Positions 35,693 through 45,410 of a stretch of 64,000 nucleotides of DNA are shown piece after piece. The stretch comes from Streptomyces chromofuscus. GTDB lineage: Bacteria; Actinomycetota; Actinomycetes; Streptomycetales; Streptomycetaceae. The notes below the pieces were generated by a model. The model was not told the origin of the DNA. It searched no databases and was given only the letters and a program-made list of their open reading frames with translations. Each line of letters opens with the position of its first letter. Positions within the stretch are counted from its first letter, which is position 1. The stretch lies in NCBI RefSeq assembly GCF_015160875.1, contig NZ_CP063374.1, forward strand, positions 3,971,501 through 4,035,500. The letters are read 5' to 3'. The position numbers were made by a program, and so were the translations under genes.

Positions 35693-37380
35693 TCAGAACG
35701 GCACCTGCCACACCACCGTCGTGCCGCCGCCGTCCTCCCCGATGCCCGGCCCGTGCCGGCTGTCGCCGCCGAGCGACTCGGCGCGGCGCTTGAGGTTCCT
35801 CAGCCCGCTGCGCCGCCCGCCCTCGGGGATGCCGACGCCGTCGTCCGCGACGGTCAGGCGTACCGCGCGGCGGCCGTCCGGCAGCTTCGCGGTCGCGTCG
35901 ACAACGACGTGGATCCGGGAGGCGGCGGCGGGCCGGAAGGCGTTGGAGAGGGTCTCGCGCAGGGCCGCGACGAGATTCTTGCCGGTGAGCTCGTCGACGA
36001 CGGTGTCCACGGGGCCGACGAAGCGGTGCGAGGGCCTGAAGCCCAGCGGCACGGCCGCCGTGTTGATCTCGCGCAGCACCCGCGTGCGCAGCCCCGGCGG
36101 CGCCTCCGACGGGCCGTGGCGGAGCGCGAAGACGGAGCTGCGGATCTCCTGGACGGTGACGTCGAGTGCGTCGACGGCCTTGCCGACGCCTTCGCGCACC
36201 TCGGGCACCTGGGACGCGCGCCGCGCGCCGTCCTGTGTCGTCGCGGTGGCGAACAGCCGCTGGATCACCAGGTCGTGCAGATTGCGGGCGATACGGTCGC
36301 GGTCCTCGTACACCGCGAGCCGCTCCTGGTCGCGCTGCGCCTCGGCCGTCATCAGGGCCGGCGCCGCCTGCGAGGCGAACTGGACGGCGAGGGTGCGCTC
36401 GGTATCGCTGAACGCCCGCTCGCCGCGCGCCCGTGGGGTGACGAGGGCGCCGACCACCCGGCCGTCGCTCTGCAGCGGCAGCAGTATCGTCGGCCCGAAG
36501 TCGCGGGCGAGTGCCGTGACCATACGGCTGTCCGCGGCGGCGTCCGCCAGGAACACCGCCCGGCCGTCGAGGAGTTCGGCAACGATCGGGCTGTCCACGG
36601 GGAGGACCGAACCGAGGGCGTTCGACGGCCGGTCCGGGGAGACGGCCGCCACCTCCAGGCCGCCCCCGTCGGCGGGCAGCAGCACCAGCCCGGCCGCCGC
36701 ACCCGACAACCGGCGGGCCTGTTCCGCCACGACCTGCAGCGCGTCGTCCGTGTCACCGCCGGACAGCAGGGCGGTGGTGACGGCGACCGACCCGTCGATC
36801 CAGCGCTCACGCTGCTGCGCGGCCTCGTACAACCGGGCGTTGCCGTTCGCGATGCCCGCCTCGGTGGCCGGCACCTGCGCCATGCCGAGATCGTGGTCGC
36901 TGAACGGCTCCCCGCCGCACTTCCCGGCGAGGGAGAGGTTGCCGTAGATCTCGCCCCGGACGCGGATGGAACCCCGAGGAAGGTACGCATCGGCGGATGG
37001 TGGGCCGGGAAGCCGCAGGAGCGCGGGTTCTCGGTCAGATCGGCGAGCCGGACCGGCTCCGGATCCCGGATGAGCGCGCCGAGCAGTCCCCGATGATGCC
37101 CGTCGGGCAGCCGTCCGATGCGTCGGGCGGTCGCGGCGTCGACGCCCCGGAAGACGAAGTCGGCGAGCCCTCCGCCGTCCCGGGCGATCACTCCGATCGC
37201 CGGGTACCGCGCGTCCGCGAGCGACGCCGCCGTCTCGCAGATCCGGTCCAGCGTGGAGTGCAGCTCCAGCCCGCTGCCGACGGACCGCATGGCCTCCAGC
37301 AACTGCTGCACCCGCTCCGCCGGCCCGCCGGCCGGCCCCGGGGAGGGCGGCACAGGAGCGGACGACGACGCTGCGGACAT
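35693..37380 (-). pseudogene. GAF-domain sensor histidine kinase split by a frameshift
   Basis: Two frames together encode one kinase. From ATG 37380, the first about 137 residues give a GAF domain (MSAASSS..LEAMRSVGSGLEL..PPMRTFLGVP). The expected continuation (RVRGEIYGNLSLAGK) is found only in another frame, joined at about 36967-36969 where one base appears to be lost. The second frame gives another GAF domain, dimerisation/phosphoacceptor DRIARNLHDLVIQRLFA and an HATPase domain (DDGVGIPEGG). The total of 1688 bp is one short of a multiple of three. It follows cydCD on the same strand, 56 bp apart, so it belongs to the cyd transcription unit. A sequencing error is possible. Confidence 0.85.
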
Positions 37381-37436
37381 GCCCCGATCTATGGATCCGG
37401 ATGTGTTACGGAAACCCGGAAGCGACCCCTTCCCGG

Positions 37437-40400
37437 CTACCTCGCCCCGACCAGCAGTTCCGTCTCCGCCTCCCGCTCCGCCATGGCCCGCAGCGGCCCC
37501 GCCTCGACGGCCAGCTCGGCGTACGGCCCGCGCTGCACGACGCGGCCCTCGTCCAGCACGATCACCTCGTCCACGGCGCCCAGCCCGGCCAGCCGGTGCG
37601 TGATCAGCAGGGTGGTACGACCCTCGGTCGCGTCCAGCAGGTCCGCGGTGAGCGCGTCCGCCGTCGCCAGGTCGAGGTGCTCGGCGGGCTCGTCGAGGAC
37701 CAGGACGGGGAAGTCGGCCAGCAGCGCGCGGGCCAGCGCCAGCCGCTGCCGCTGCCCGCCGGACAGCCGTGCCCCGTGCTCGCCGACGAGCGTGTCGAGA
37801 CCGTCGGGCAGGCTTTCGGCCCAGTCGAGCAGCCGCGCCCGCGCGAGCGCGTCCCGCAGTTCGTCCTCCGTCGCGTCCCGCCGCGCCAGCAGCAGGTTCT
37901 CGCGGACCGAACTGTCGAAGAGGTGCGCGTCCTGGGCGCACAGCCCGACCAGCCGCCGTACGTCGTCGCCGTCCAGGGCGTACGCGTCCACGCCGCCCAG
38001 CGTGTACGCGCCGGCGTCCGCGTCCAGGAAGCGCAGCAGCACCTGCGCGAGCGTCGTCTTGCCCGACCCGGAGGGGCCGACCACGGCGATCCGCCGGCCC
38101 TTGTCGAGCCTCAGGTCGAGCCCGGCGAGAGCGTCCCGGTCCTGCCCCGGGTACCGGGCCGTCAGACCCTTGACCACGACGGGGAACGGCGACACGGGCG
38201 CCTGCCGCGGCCGCTCCGGTTCGCGCACGGGGTCGGGGGCGTCCAGCACCTCGTGCACCCGCTCGGCGCTCTTGCGCACCCGCTGCCGGAACTGCGCGGC
38301 GAGCGGCATTCCCAGCACCGCCTCGAACGCTGCCAGCGGGGTGAGCACGACGGCTGCCATGGCCACGCCGTTCAGCCGTCCGGCGGCGACCGCCTGAGCG
38401 CCCACGAGGGCGGCGGCCGTGACGGTCAGGCCGGAGATCAGCGCGGTGAGCCCGTCGCCGATCGCGGTCGCGGTGGTGGCGCGCGAGGCGATCCGGGTCA
38501 GGGCCGAGTCGGCCCGCCGGGTCTGGGCCGTACGCGCGGGCAGAGCACCGGCCACGGTGAGTTCCGGGGTGCCGGTGAGCAGGTCGGCCACGCGCGTCGC
38601 GAGCACTCCTCGGGCGGGGGCGAGCCTGCGTTCCGCGCGACGTGCCACGGCGGCGGTGACCACCGGGACGCCGGCGCCGGCCGCGAGCAGTCCGGCGGCC
38701 AGCACCGCTCCGGCCTCGGGCAGCAGCCAGCCGGTGAAACCGACGGCGGCCGTGGACACGACGAGCGCGGCACCGGCGGGCAGCAGCCACCTGAGCCAGT
38801 AGTCCTGCAGGGCGTCCACGTCGGTGACGAGCCGCGCCAGCAGGTCGCCCCGGCGGGCCCGGCTCAGGCCGGCGGGCGCCAGCCGTTCCAGTCGGCCGTA
38901 GACGGCGACCCGGGTGTCGGCCAGCATCCGCAGCACCGCGTCGTGCGACACGAGTCGCTCGGCGTACCGGAACACGGCACGCCCGATCCCGAAGGCACGG
39001 GTCGCGGTCACGGCCACTATCAGGTAGAGCACGGGCGGCTGCTGCGAGGCCCGGGAGATGAGCCAGCCGGAGGTGGCCATGAGCCCGACGGCACTGCCGA
39101 GGGCGAGGCTGCCGAGCAGCAGCGCCAGACACAGCCGTCCGCGCCGGGCCGCCGACAGGGCGCGGACGCCACCTGCGCCGCGCGTTCCGGGTTCGGTCTC
39201 GCGCGTCGAGCGCGGGGCTGCGGGGGCCGGGCCCGTAACGGCCGGACGGGTGGTCGGCGTCGTCGGCCCGGCGGGGGAGACGGCGTCGTGCAGCCGCGTC
39301 CTCCGGTCCGTCTCCATCTGCCGCACCACCTGGTCGGTCCCCGCCAGCCGCACCACCCGGTCCGCCACGCCCAGCAGCGCCGGCCGGTGCACGACCAGCA
39401 GCACGGTGCGCCCGGCCGCCAACCGCCGTACCGCCGCGACGACCTCGGCCTCGGTCTCCCCGTCGAGCGCGGCCGTGGGCTCGTCGAGCAGCAGCACGGG
39501 ACGGTCCGCGAGGAACGCCCGCGCCAGGGCGAGCCGCTGCCGCTGACCCGCGGACAACCCGGCCCCGTCCTCTCCGAGCACCGTGTCGACGCCCTGCGGG
39601 AGGGCGTCCACGAACGCGAGCGCTCCCGCGTCGGCCAGCGCCCGCCGTACGGCCGCGTCGTCCCCGTCGGGCCGCGCCAGCCGTACGTTCTCGGCGATCG
39701 TCCCGGCGTACAGATGCGGTCGCTGCGGCACCCACGCGATCCGCGCCCGCCACTGGTCCAGATCGACCTCGGCGAGATCCACTCCCCCGACCCGCACCCG
39801 TCCCGTGCTCGGCCGTACGAAGCCCAGCAGCGCGTTCAGCAGCGTCGACTTGCCCACACCGCTCGGCCCGACGAGGGCGACCGTCTCCCCGGGCTCGACG
39901 TCGAAGGTCACCTCGGACACCGCGTCCGCGGCCCGGCCCGGGTAACGGACGCTCACGCCCTCGAAGGACAGCGCACCCGTCGGCGGCGTGCGGGTGCCGG
40001 ACGGCGGCAGCGGCGTCTCCAGCACGGAGAAGATCTCCTCGGCGGCGGCGAGCCCCTCGGCCGCCGCGTGGTACTGGGCGCCCACCTGCCGCAGCGGCAG
40101 ATACGCCTCCGGCGCCAGGATCAGGATGACCAGGCCGATGTAGAGGTCCATCTCGCCGTGCACGAGCCGCATACCGATCGTCACCGCGACCAGGGCCACC
40201 GAGATCGTGGCGAGCAATTCCAGCGCGAACGACGACAGAAACGCGATGCGCAGCGTCCGCATCGTCGCCTTCCGGTACTCGCCGGTGATCCATTTGATCG
40301 ACTCGGCCTGCGCCTTGGCCCGGCCGAACACCTTGAGGGTCGGCAGTCCCGCGACCACGTCCAGGAAGTGCCCGGACAGCTGGGAGAGCAGCCGCCACTG

Positions 40401-40988
40401 ACGGTCCATCCGGGACTGGGTGGCCCAGCCGATCAGCACCATGAAGACCGGGATGAGCGGCAGCGTGCCGACGATGATGGCGGCGGAGACCCAGTCCTCG
40501 GTGACGATCCGCGCCAGCACGGCCATCGGCACGACCACCGCGAGGCCCAGCTGCGGCAGATAGCGCGAGAAGTAGTCGTCGAGGGCGTCGACTCCGCGCG
40601 TGGCGAGGGCGACCAGCGATCCGGTGCGCCGACCGCTCAGCCATCCGGGGCCGAGCTGCGCGGCACGCTCCAGCAGCCGTCCGCGCAGTTCCGACTTCAC
40701 TGCCGCACTGGCCCGGTGAGAGGCGAGTGCGGTGAGCCAGGAGACGACCGCACGGCCGCAGGCGACGGCCAGCAGGAGCAGGAGGGGAGTACGCAGGTCA
40801 GCGACGGACATCCCGTGCTGGAACGCGCCGACGACCGTCTCGGCGATAAGCATGGCCTGCGCGATGACGAGCGCGGCGCCGACGGTACCCAGACCGACGA
40901 GCACCACCAGGAAGAGCCGGGTGGCGCGGGCGTAGCGCAGGAGACGCGGATCGATGGGTTTCACGTGAAACATGCCCTTCAGGCCCAT
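37437..40988 (-). CDS. cydCD: CydD-CydC fusion ABC exporter for cytochrome bd assembly
   Basis: A 1183-residue fusion of two ABC exporter halves, each with a six-helix membrane domain and an ATPase. Half 1 has Walker A VGPSGVGKST, signature LSAGQRQRL and Walker B LLLDEPTAALD. Half 2 has VGPSGSGKTT, LSGGQRQRL and LVLDEPAEHLD. In other bacteria CydDC exports cysteine or glutathione and is needed to assemble cytochrome bd oxidase. The first start is ATG 40988; an alternative ATG at 40973 would give MFHVKPIDP, whose first residues are encoded by a parS site. Neither has a good Shine-Dalgarno. It lies downstream of cydB. Confidence 0.94.
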   Translation of the reverse strand: MGLKGMFHVKPIDPRLLRYARATRLFLVVLVGLGTVGAALVIAQAMLIAETVVGAFQHGMSVADLRTPLLLLLAVACGRAVVSWLTALASHRASAAVKSELRGRLLERAAQLGPGWLSGRRTGSLVALATRGVDALDDYFSRYLPQLGLAVVVPMAVLARIVTEDWVSAAIIVGTLPLIPVFMVLIGWATQSRMDRQWRLLSQLSGHFLDVVAGLPTLKVFGRAKAQAESIKWITGEYRKATMRTLRIAFLSSFALELLATISVALVAVTIGMRLVHGEMDLYIGLVILILAPEAYLPLRQVGAQYHAAAEGLAAAEEIFSVLETPLPPSGTRTPPTGALSFEGVSVRYPGRAADAVSEVTFDVEPGETVALVGPSGVGKSTLLNALLGFVRPSTGRVRVGGVDLAEVDLDQWRARIAWVPQRPHLYAGTIAENVRLARPDGDDAAVRRALADAGALAFVDALPQGVDTVLGEDGAGLSAGQRQRLALARAFLADRPVLLLDEPTAALDGETEAEVVAAVRRLAAGRTVLLVVHRPALLGVADRVVRLAGTDQVVRQMETDRRTRLHDAVSPAGPTTPTTRPAVTGPAPAAPRSTRETEPGTRGAGGVRALSAARRGRLCLALLLGSLALGSAVGLMATSGWLISRASQQPPVLYLIVAVTATRAFGIGRAVFRYAERLVSHDAVLRMLADTRVAVYGRLERLAPAGLSRARRGDLLARLVTDVDALQDYWLRWLLPAGAALVVSTAAVGFTGWLLPEAGAVLAAGLLAAGAGVPVVTAAVARRAERRLAPARGVLATRVADLLTGTPELTVAGALPARTAQTRRADSALTRIASRATTATAIGDGLTALISGLTVTAAALVGAQAVAAGRLNGVAMAAVVLTPLAAFEAVLGMPLAAQFRQRVRKSAERVHEVLDAPDPVREPERPRQAPVSPFPVVVKGLTARYPGQDRDALAGLDLRLDKGRRIAVVGPSGSGKTTLAQVLLRFLDADAGAYTLGGVDAYALDGDDVRRLVGLCAQDAHLFDSSVRENLLLARRDATEDELRDALARARLLDWAESLPDGLDTLVGEHGARLSGGQRQRLALARALLADFPVLVLDEPAEHLDLATADALTADLLDATEGRTTLLITHRLAGLGAVDEVIVLDEGRVVQRGPYAELAVEAGPLRAMAEREAETELLVGAR
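40958..40971. promoter_or_regulatory. parS site (perfect) inside the start of cydCD
   Basis: GTTTCACGTGAAAC lies in the 5' coding end of cydCD and, read on the minus strand, encodes the FHVK of MFHVKP. Confidence 0.85.
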
Positions 40989-40995
40989 GCGGTGC

Positions 40996-41009
40996 GTTTC
41001 ACGTGAAAC
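40996..41009. promoter_or_regulatory. parS site (perfect) upstream of cydCD
   Basis: A second GTTTCACGTGAAAC lies 38 bp (start to start) from the one inside cydCD, in the gap between cydB and cydCD. Confidence 0.85.
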
Positions 41010-41024
41010 ACACCCCGGCCGGAC

Positions 41025-42029
41025 TCAGTGAGCGGCTTCGGCCAGGTGCTGCGTACCGATCCGCTTGCGGAAGACCCAGTACGTCCACGACTGGTAGAGC
41101 AGGACGAGCGGCGTGGCGATCCCCGCGCACCAGGTCATGATCTTCAGGGTGTACGGGCTCGACGAGGCGTTGGTGACCGTCAGGCTCCAGTCCTCATTGA
41201 GCGAGGACGGCATGACGTTCGGGAACAGCGACAGGAAGAGCATCGCGACCGCGGCGACGACGGTGACGCCGGAGAGCGCGAACGACCAGCCCTCACGCCC
41301 GGCCCGGTTCGCCAACAGGGCGACGACCAGCGCGGCCACCGCCACCACCAGGGCGACCAGGCTCTTGCCGTTCCCGCTCTCGACCTGCGTCCAGAGCAGG
41401 AAGAGCAGCGCCAGCGCGGCCGTCATCAGACCGACCCGGGAGGCCAGCTTGCGGGCCCGCTCCCGGATGTCCCCGACCGTCTTGAGCGCCGTGAACACCG
41501 CGCCGTGAAAGGTGAACAGCGTCAGCGTCACCAGGCCACCGAGCAGCGCGTACGGGCTCAGCAGATCCCCGAGGCTGCCCACGTACTCGAAGTCACGGTC
41601 GATCTTCACGCCTCCGACGATGTTGCCGAAGGCCACACCCCACAGGAAGGCCGGGATCAGCGAGCACCAGAAGATGGCGTTCTCCCAGTTGCGCTGCCAG
41701 TTCTCCTCGGGCCGCTTGACCCGGTACTCGAAGGCGACGCCCCGGATGATGAGGCAGACCAGGATGAGCAGCAGCGGCAGGTAGAAGCCGGAGAAGAGCG
41801 TGGCGTACCACTCGGGGAAGGCGGCGAAGGTGGCGCCACCGGCCGACAGCAGCCACACCTCATTGCCGTCCCACACCGGGCCGATCGTGTTGATCAGCAC
41901 CCGCTTCTCGGGCCGGTTGCGGGCCAGCAGCTTGGTGAGGACACCGACGCCGAAGTCGAAGCCCTCCAGGAAGAAGTAGCCGGTCCACAAAACGGCGATC
42001 AGAACGAACCAGACGTCGTGCAGTTCCAT
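41025..42029 (-). CDS. cydB: cytochrome bd oxidase subunit II
   Basis: A 334-residue polytopic protein, MELHDVWFVLIAVLWTGYFF onward, with GFDFGVGVLTKLLARN and WDGNEVWLLSAGGATFAAFP, hallmark CydB motifs, and about eight to nine helices. With CydA it forms the quinol oxidase used at low oxygen. It starts 20 bp after the cydA stop; GGGAG lies upstream of ATG 42029. Confidence 0.96.
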   Translation of the reverse strand: MELHDVWFVLIAVLWTGYFFLEGFDFGVGVLTKLLARNRPEKRVLINTIGPVWDGNEVWLLSAGGATFAAFPEWYATLFSGFYLPLLLILVCLIIRGVAFEYRVKRPEENWQRNWENAIFWCSLIPAFLWGVAFGNIVGGVKIDRDFEYVGSLGDLLSPYALLGGLVTLTLFTFHGAVFTALKTVGDIRERARKLASRVGLMTAALALLFLLWTQVESGNGKSLVALVVAVAALVVALLANRAGREGWSFALSGVTVVAAVAMLFLSLFPNVMPSSLNEDWSLTVTNASSSPYTLKIMTWCAGIATPLVLLYQSWTYWVFRKRIGTQHLAEAAH

Positions 42030-42049
42030 GACTGTGCAGCTCCCTCGGC

Positions 42050-43555
42050 CTAGTACGAGAAGGCCATCGGCTTGTCGGCGTCACGGGCGTCGCCGCCGAT
42101 CTTCGTGGGCGGGTTCAGGTCGGCCTCGGTCAGCTCAGGGGGGCCGGCCTTGACGTACTTCACGAGCAGCTTGACCTCGATCACGGCGAGGACGGCGTAG
42201 AGCGTGGTGAAGACGATCATCGAGGTGAGGACCTCGGCCTGGGAGACACCGGGGGAGACCGCGTCGCGGGTCTGGAACAGACCGTAGACGACCCACGGCT
42301 GGCGGCCCATCTCGGTGAAGATCCAGCCCCAGGCGTTGGCGATCAGCGGGAAGGCCATCGTCCACACCGCCACCAGCCAGTACAGGCGGGTGAGCCGCGG
42401 TCGGAGCGGCTTCCTCAGCAGCACCAGGTGCGGGACCTCGTCCTCACCGGTTCGCCACGCGGCCGGCAGCAGGAACTTCTTCCGGGTGAGCCACAGCCCC
42501 AGCAGCCCGATGGAGAAGGACGCCATGCCGAAGCCGATCATCCAGCGGAAGCCCCAGTAGGCGACGGGGACGATGGGCTTGTAGTCACCGGGCCCGAACT
42601 TCTCCTGGAGGGCCTTGTTGGTGTCGTTGATGCCCGGCACGTAGGACTCGAAGTCGCTGTGGGCGAGGAAGGACAGCAGCCCGGGTATCTCCAGGGCCAC
42701 CTTGTTGTGCCCCTCGTCGACGTCGCCGTAAGCGAACACGGAGAACGGCGCCGGCTCCTCGCCGTCCCACAGTGCCTCCGCAGCGGCCATCTTCATCGGC
42801 TGCTGCTCGTACATGACCTTGCCCAGGGTGTCTCCGCTGACCGCGGTGAGCAGGCCGCCGACCGCCACGGTGACCAGGCCGAGCCGGAGAGAAGTCCGCA
42901 TGACCGGGATGTGCTTTTTGCGCAGCAGGTGGAAGGCGGCGATGCCCACCATGAAGGCGCCGCCCGTCAGGAAGGCCGCCGAGAAGCTGTGGAAGACCTG
43001 GTTGAGCGTGGTGTTCTGGGTCAGCACGACCCAGAAGTCGGTGAGCTCGGCCCGCCCCTTCTCCTCGTTGATCCGGTAGCCGACCGGATGCTGCATCCAC
43101 GAGTTCGCCGCGAGGATGAAGTACGCCGACAACAGCGTGCCGATCGAGACCATCCAGATGCAGGCCAGGTGGATCTTCTTGGGGAGCTTGTCCCAGCCGA
43201 AGATCCACAGGCCGATGAAGGTGGACTCGAAGAAGAAGGCGATGAGCGCCTCGAAGGCGAGGGGCGCGCCGAAGACGTCACCGACGAAGCGCGAGTAGTC
43301 GGACCAGTTCATGCCGAACTGGAACTCCTGCACGATGCCGGTGACGACACCCATGGCGATGTTGATCAAGAACAGCTTGCCCCAGAACTTGGTGGCCCTG
43401 AGGTACTTCTCCTTCTCGGTGCGCACCCAGGCGGTCTGCAGGCCGGCCGTGAGGGCGGCGAGCGAGATCGTCAGGGGAACGAACAGGAAGTGATAGACGG
43501 TGGTGATGCCGAACTGCCATCGCGCCAGAGTCTCCGGCGCCAAAGCCAATTCCAC
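42050..43555 (-). CDS. cydA: cytochrome bd oxidase subunit I
   Basis: A 501-residue polytopic protein that carries haems b558, b595 and d. The N-terminal haem ligand lies in TTVYHFLFVPLTI (about H22), and the quinol-oxidase motifs GVVTGIVQEFQFGMNWSDYSRFVGDVFG and EGRRQPWVVYG-like EMGRQPWVVYGLFQT are present. GTG 43555 has AAGGAGAGG upstream. It is the first gene of cydA-cydB-cydCD(-kinase). A Rex-type operator lies about 80-95 bp upstream, so expression probably follows the NADH/NAD ratio. Confidence 0.97.
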   Translation of the reverse strand: MELALAPETLARWQFGITTVYHFLFVPLTISLAALTAGLQTAWVRTEKEKYLRATKFWGKLFLINIAMGVVTGIVQEFQFGMNWSDYSRFVGDVFGAPLAFEALIAFFFESTFIGLWIFGWDKLPKKIHLACIWMVSIGTLLSAYFILAANSWMQHPVGYRINEEKGRAELTDFWVVLTQNTTLNQVFHSFSAAFLTGGAFMVGIAAFHLLRKKHIPVMRTSLRLGLVTVAVGGLLTAVSGDTLGKVMYEQQPMKMAAAEALWDGEEPAPFSVFAYGDVDEGHNKVALEIPGLLSFLAHSDFESYVPGINDTNKALQEKFGPGDYKPIVPVAYWGFRWMIGFGMASFSIGLLGLWLTRKKFLLPAAWRTGEDEVPHLVLLRKPLRPRLTRLYWLVAVWTMAFPLIANAWGWIFTEMGRQPWVVYGLFQTRDAVSPGVSQAEVLTSMIVFTTLYAVLAVIEVKLLVKYVKAGPPELTEADLNPPTKIGGDARDADKPMAFSY

Positions 43556-43633
43556 GTCGCCTCTCCTTACATCGCCGTGGACAGTACGACTGGGTGCCCC
43601 TTTTGCCCTTCAAACCGCAGGCAATCGGCGCGC

Positions 43634-43651
43634 TTGTGAACGCGTTCACAT
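43634..43651 (-). promoter_or_regulatory. Rex operator (ROP) upstream of cydA
   Basis: TTGTGAACGCGTTCACAT contains the 16-bp palindrome TGTGAACGCGTTCACA, matching the Streptomyces Rex consensus (TTGTGAA n4 TTCACAA type). A further half-site TTCACAAG follows at 43651-43658. Rex represses cydABCD in S. coelicolor when NAD is oxidised, so control of cydA here is expected. Confidence 0.88.
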
Positions 43652-43663
43652 TCACAAGCCATT

Positions 43664-44041
43664 ATGACGCACATCTGTCCGACTTCTACAGGGGGGTCCC
43701 CTATCTCACGTCAACCCCGACGGCACCCCACCATCCGGGCCCTCGCCAAGGCACTGCCACTCGCCTCCAGCGCACGCCTGGGCAAGCAGGTCTTCTTCGA
43801 CACGCGCGTCGCCGTTTCACGTGAAACCGACGCTCGGCAGGTCGTCGAGCCCGGCACGGTGGCCTTCTGGACCGACGGCGACGCCCTCGCACTCCTCTAC
43901 GGACCTACGCCCATCCCGGGCGACGAGTGTCGCCTCGCCGTCCCGCGCAATGTCCTCGGCCGCGTGGACGGCGATCCCCGCCTCCTGGCGACGGTCCAGG
44001 ACGATGACCCGATCCGGGTGGAGATCGCGGAAATCACCTGA
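43664..44041 (+). CDS. cyclophilin-like fold protein
   Basis: A 125-residue protein. The pattern HPTIRALAKALPLASS, GKQVFFDTRVAVSRETDARQ, VEPGTVAFWTDGDALALLYGPTPIPGDECRLA and NVLGRVDGD matches small beta-barrel cyclophilin-like proteins found in many bacteria. They lack known peptidyl-prolyl isomerase activity. ATG 43664 gives a short N-terminus consistent with the fold. The start lies 12 bp from the Rex operator of the divergent cydA, so the two promoters overlap. A parS site lies within the coding region and encodes VSRE. Confidence 0.72.
   Translation: MTHICPTSTGGSPISRQPRRHPTIRALAKALPLASSARLGKQVFFDTRVAVSRETDARQVVEPGTVAFWTDGDALALLYGPTPIPGDECRLAVPRNVLGRVDGDPRLLATVQDDDPIRVEIAEIT
43814..43827. 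promoter_or_regulatory. parS site (perfect) within the cyclophilin-like gene
   Basis: GTTTCACGTGAAAC occurs in coding sequence at an otherwise variable position of the protein. Confidence 0.85.
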
Positions 44042-44143
44042 TGCGAGCCGCCTGATCCGACGAGAGGGCGGGGATTGTTCCGCCTCGGGGCGACCACCCC
44101 TTCGACTGTGCTGCCGCGGACGTCGCCTTCGTCCGACGCAGAT

Positions 44144-44276
44144 GCCCCCTCGACCGTCCCGCCGCAGGCACACCTCAACCCCGCACGGAGCAGCCCCCTC
44201 GACCGTCCCGCCGCAGGCACACCTCAACCCCGCACGGAGCAGCCCCCTCGACCGTCCCGCCGCAGGCACACCTCAG
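44144..44276. repeat. 49-bp tandem repeat, about 2.7 copies
   Basis: The unit contains CCCTCGACCGTCCCGCCGCA followed by GGCACACCTCAACCCCGCAC. The GACCGTCCC anchor recurs at 44152, 44201 and 44250, a strict 49-bp period, and copies 1 and 2 are nearly identical. A diverged partial unit may precede it at about 44096. It fills most of the 289-bp gap between two convergent genes. Confidence 0.85.
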
Positions 44277-44330
44277 CCCGGCTTCAGAGCCTTCTCGTGG
44301 TCCTGTCGCGGGTGCCGCCCCGCGGCTGGC

Positions 44331-45410
44331 TCAGAGCTCCTTGCGGAACCCCTCCGCCACCTTCAGGAAGATGTCGTTCCCCTCGGTCTCGCCGATCGTC
44401 ACCCGCACGCCCTCGCCCGGGAACGGCCGCACGACCACGCCCGCCTGCTCACATGCCGCGGCGAAGGCGACCGTCCGCTCCCCCAGCGGCAGCCACACGA
44501 AGTTGGCCTGGGTGTCGGGCACCGTCCAGCCCTGGGCGTGCAGCCCGTCGACCACGCGGTTGCGCTCGCACACCAGCGACCCGACCCGGCCCAGCAGCTC
44601 GTCCTCCGCACGCAACGAGGCGATCGCCGCCTCCTGCGCGAGCCGGCTCACCCCGAACGGCACCGCCGTCTTCCGCAGCGCGGCCGCCACCGGCTCATGG
44701 GCGATGGCGAACCCGACGCGCAGTCCGGCCAGCCCGTAGGCCTTCGAGAACGTCCGCAGCACGCACACGTTGGGCCGCTCGCGGTACAGCGCGCAGCCGT
44801 CCGGGACCTCGGGATCGCGGATGAACTCGCGGTACGCCTCGTCGAGCACCACCAGCACGTCACCCGGCACCCGGTCCAGGAAGCGCTCCAACTCGGCCCG
44901 CCGGACGGCCGTGCCGGTGGGGTTGTTCGGGTTGCAGACGAAGATCAGCCGCGTCCGGTCCGTGATCGCGTCCGCCATCGCGTCCAGGTCGTGCACGGCA
45001 CCCGAGGTCAGCGGCACCTGCACGGACGTGGCACCGCTGATCTGGGTGATGATCGGGTACGCCTCGAAGGAGCGCCAGGCGTAGATCACCTCGTCGCCGG
45101 GACCGCTTGTGGACTGCACAAGTTGCTGGGCCACCCCGACCGAGCCGGTACCGGTGGCGACGTGGGACGCGGGGACACCGAAACGGTCGGACAGCTCGTT
45201 CACCAGGTCGGTGCAGAACATGTCCGGGTAGCGGTTGAAGGACGACGCCGCGGCCGTCACGCTCTCCAGCACGCCGGGCAGCGGCGGATAGGGGTTCTCG
45301 TTGGAGGACAGCTTGTAGGCGACCGGCCCGTCGGCCGCCGCGGGCCGGCCCGGCTTGTAGGTGGGAATTCCCTCCAGCTCGGCGCGCAGCTTGGGGCTCG
45401 TCTCGCTCAC
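44331..45410 (-). CDS. HisC-family aminotransferase (histidinol-phosphate or aromatic aminotransferase)
   Basis: A 359-residue PLP enzyme, fold type I. The Schiff-base Lys is in [16 protein letters not shown], the PLP pocket is in [11 protein letters not shown] and VLDEAYREF, and the substrate Arg is in VRVTIG. The family includes histidinol-phosphate transaminase and a stand-alone phenylalanine/aromatic aminotransferase (Pat). Because it is away from any his operon, the second role is likely, but sequence alone does not decide. GTG 45410 follows GAGGAGG; the frame extends further upstream without conservation. Confidence 0.9.
   Translation of the reverse strand: MSETSPKLRAELEGIPTYKPGRPAAADGPVAYKLSSNENPYPPLPGVLESVTAAASSFNRYPDMFCTDLVNELSDRFGVPASHVATGTGSVGVAQQLVQSTSGPGDEVIYAWRSFEAYPIITQISGATSVQVPLTSGAVHDLDAMADAITDRTRLIFVCNPNNPTGTAVRRAELERFLDRVPGDVLVVLDEAYREFIRDPEVPDGCALYRERPNVCVLRTFSKAYGLAGLRVGFAIAHEPVAAALRKTAVPFGVSRLAQEAAIASLRAEDELLGRVGSLVCERNRVVDGLHAQGWTVPDTQANFVWLPLGERTVAFAAACEQAGVVVRPFPGEGVRVTIGETEGNDIFLKVAEGFRKEL

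Noticed and set aside
36352-40644. 1430-codon minus-strand frame overlapping cydCD
   Set aside because: It is a third-frame shadow of cydCD; only its 3' portion (about 36968-37380) is real, as the first part of the frameshifted kinase.
37401-41006. 1201-codon plus-strand frame opposite cydCD
   Set aside because: The minus strand has two complete ABC ATPases with all motifs; the plus product is low-complexity without family features.
44144-44276. Possible CRISPR array
   Set aside because: The 49-bp units are directly contiguous with no spacers, and no cas genes are present.
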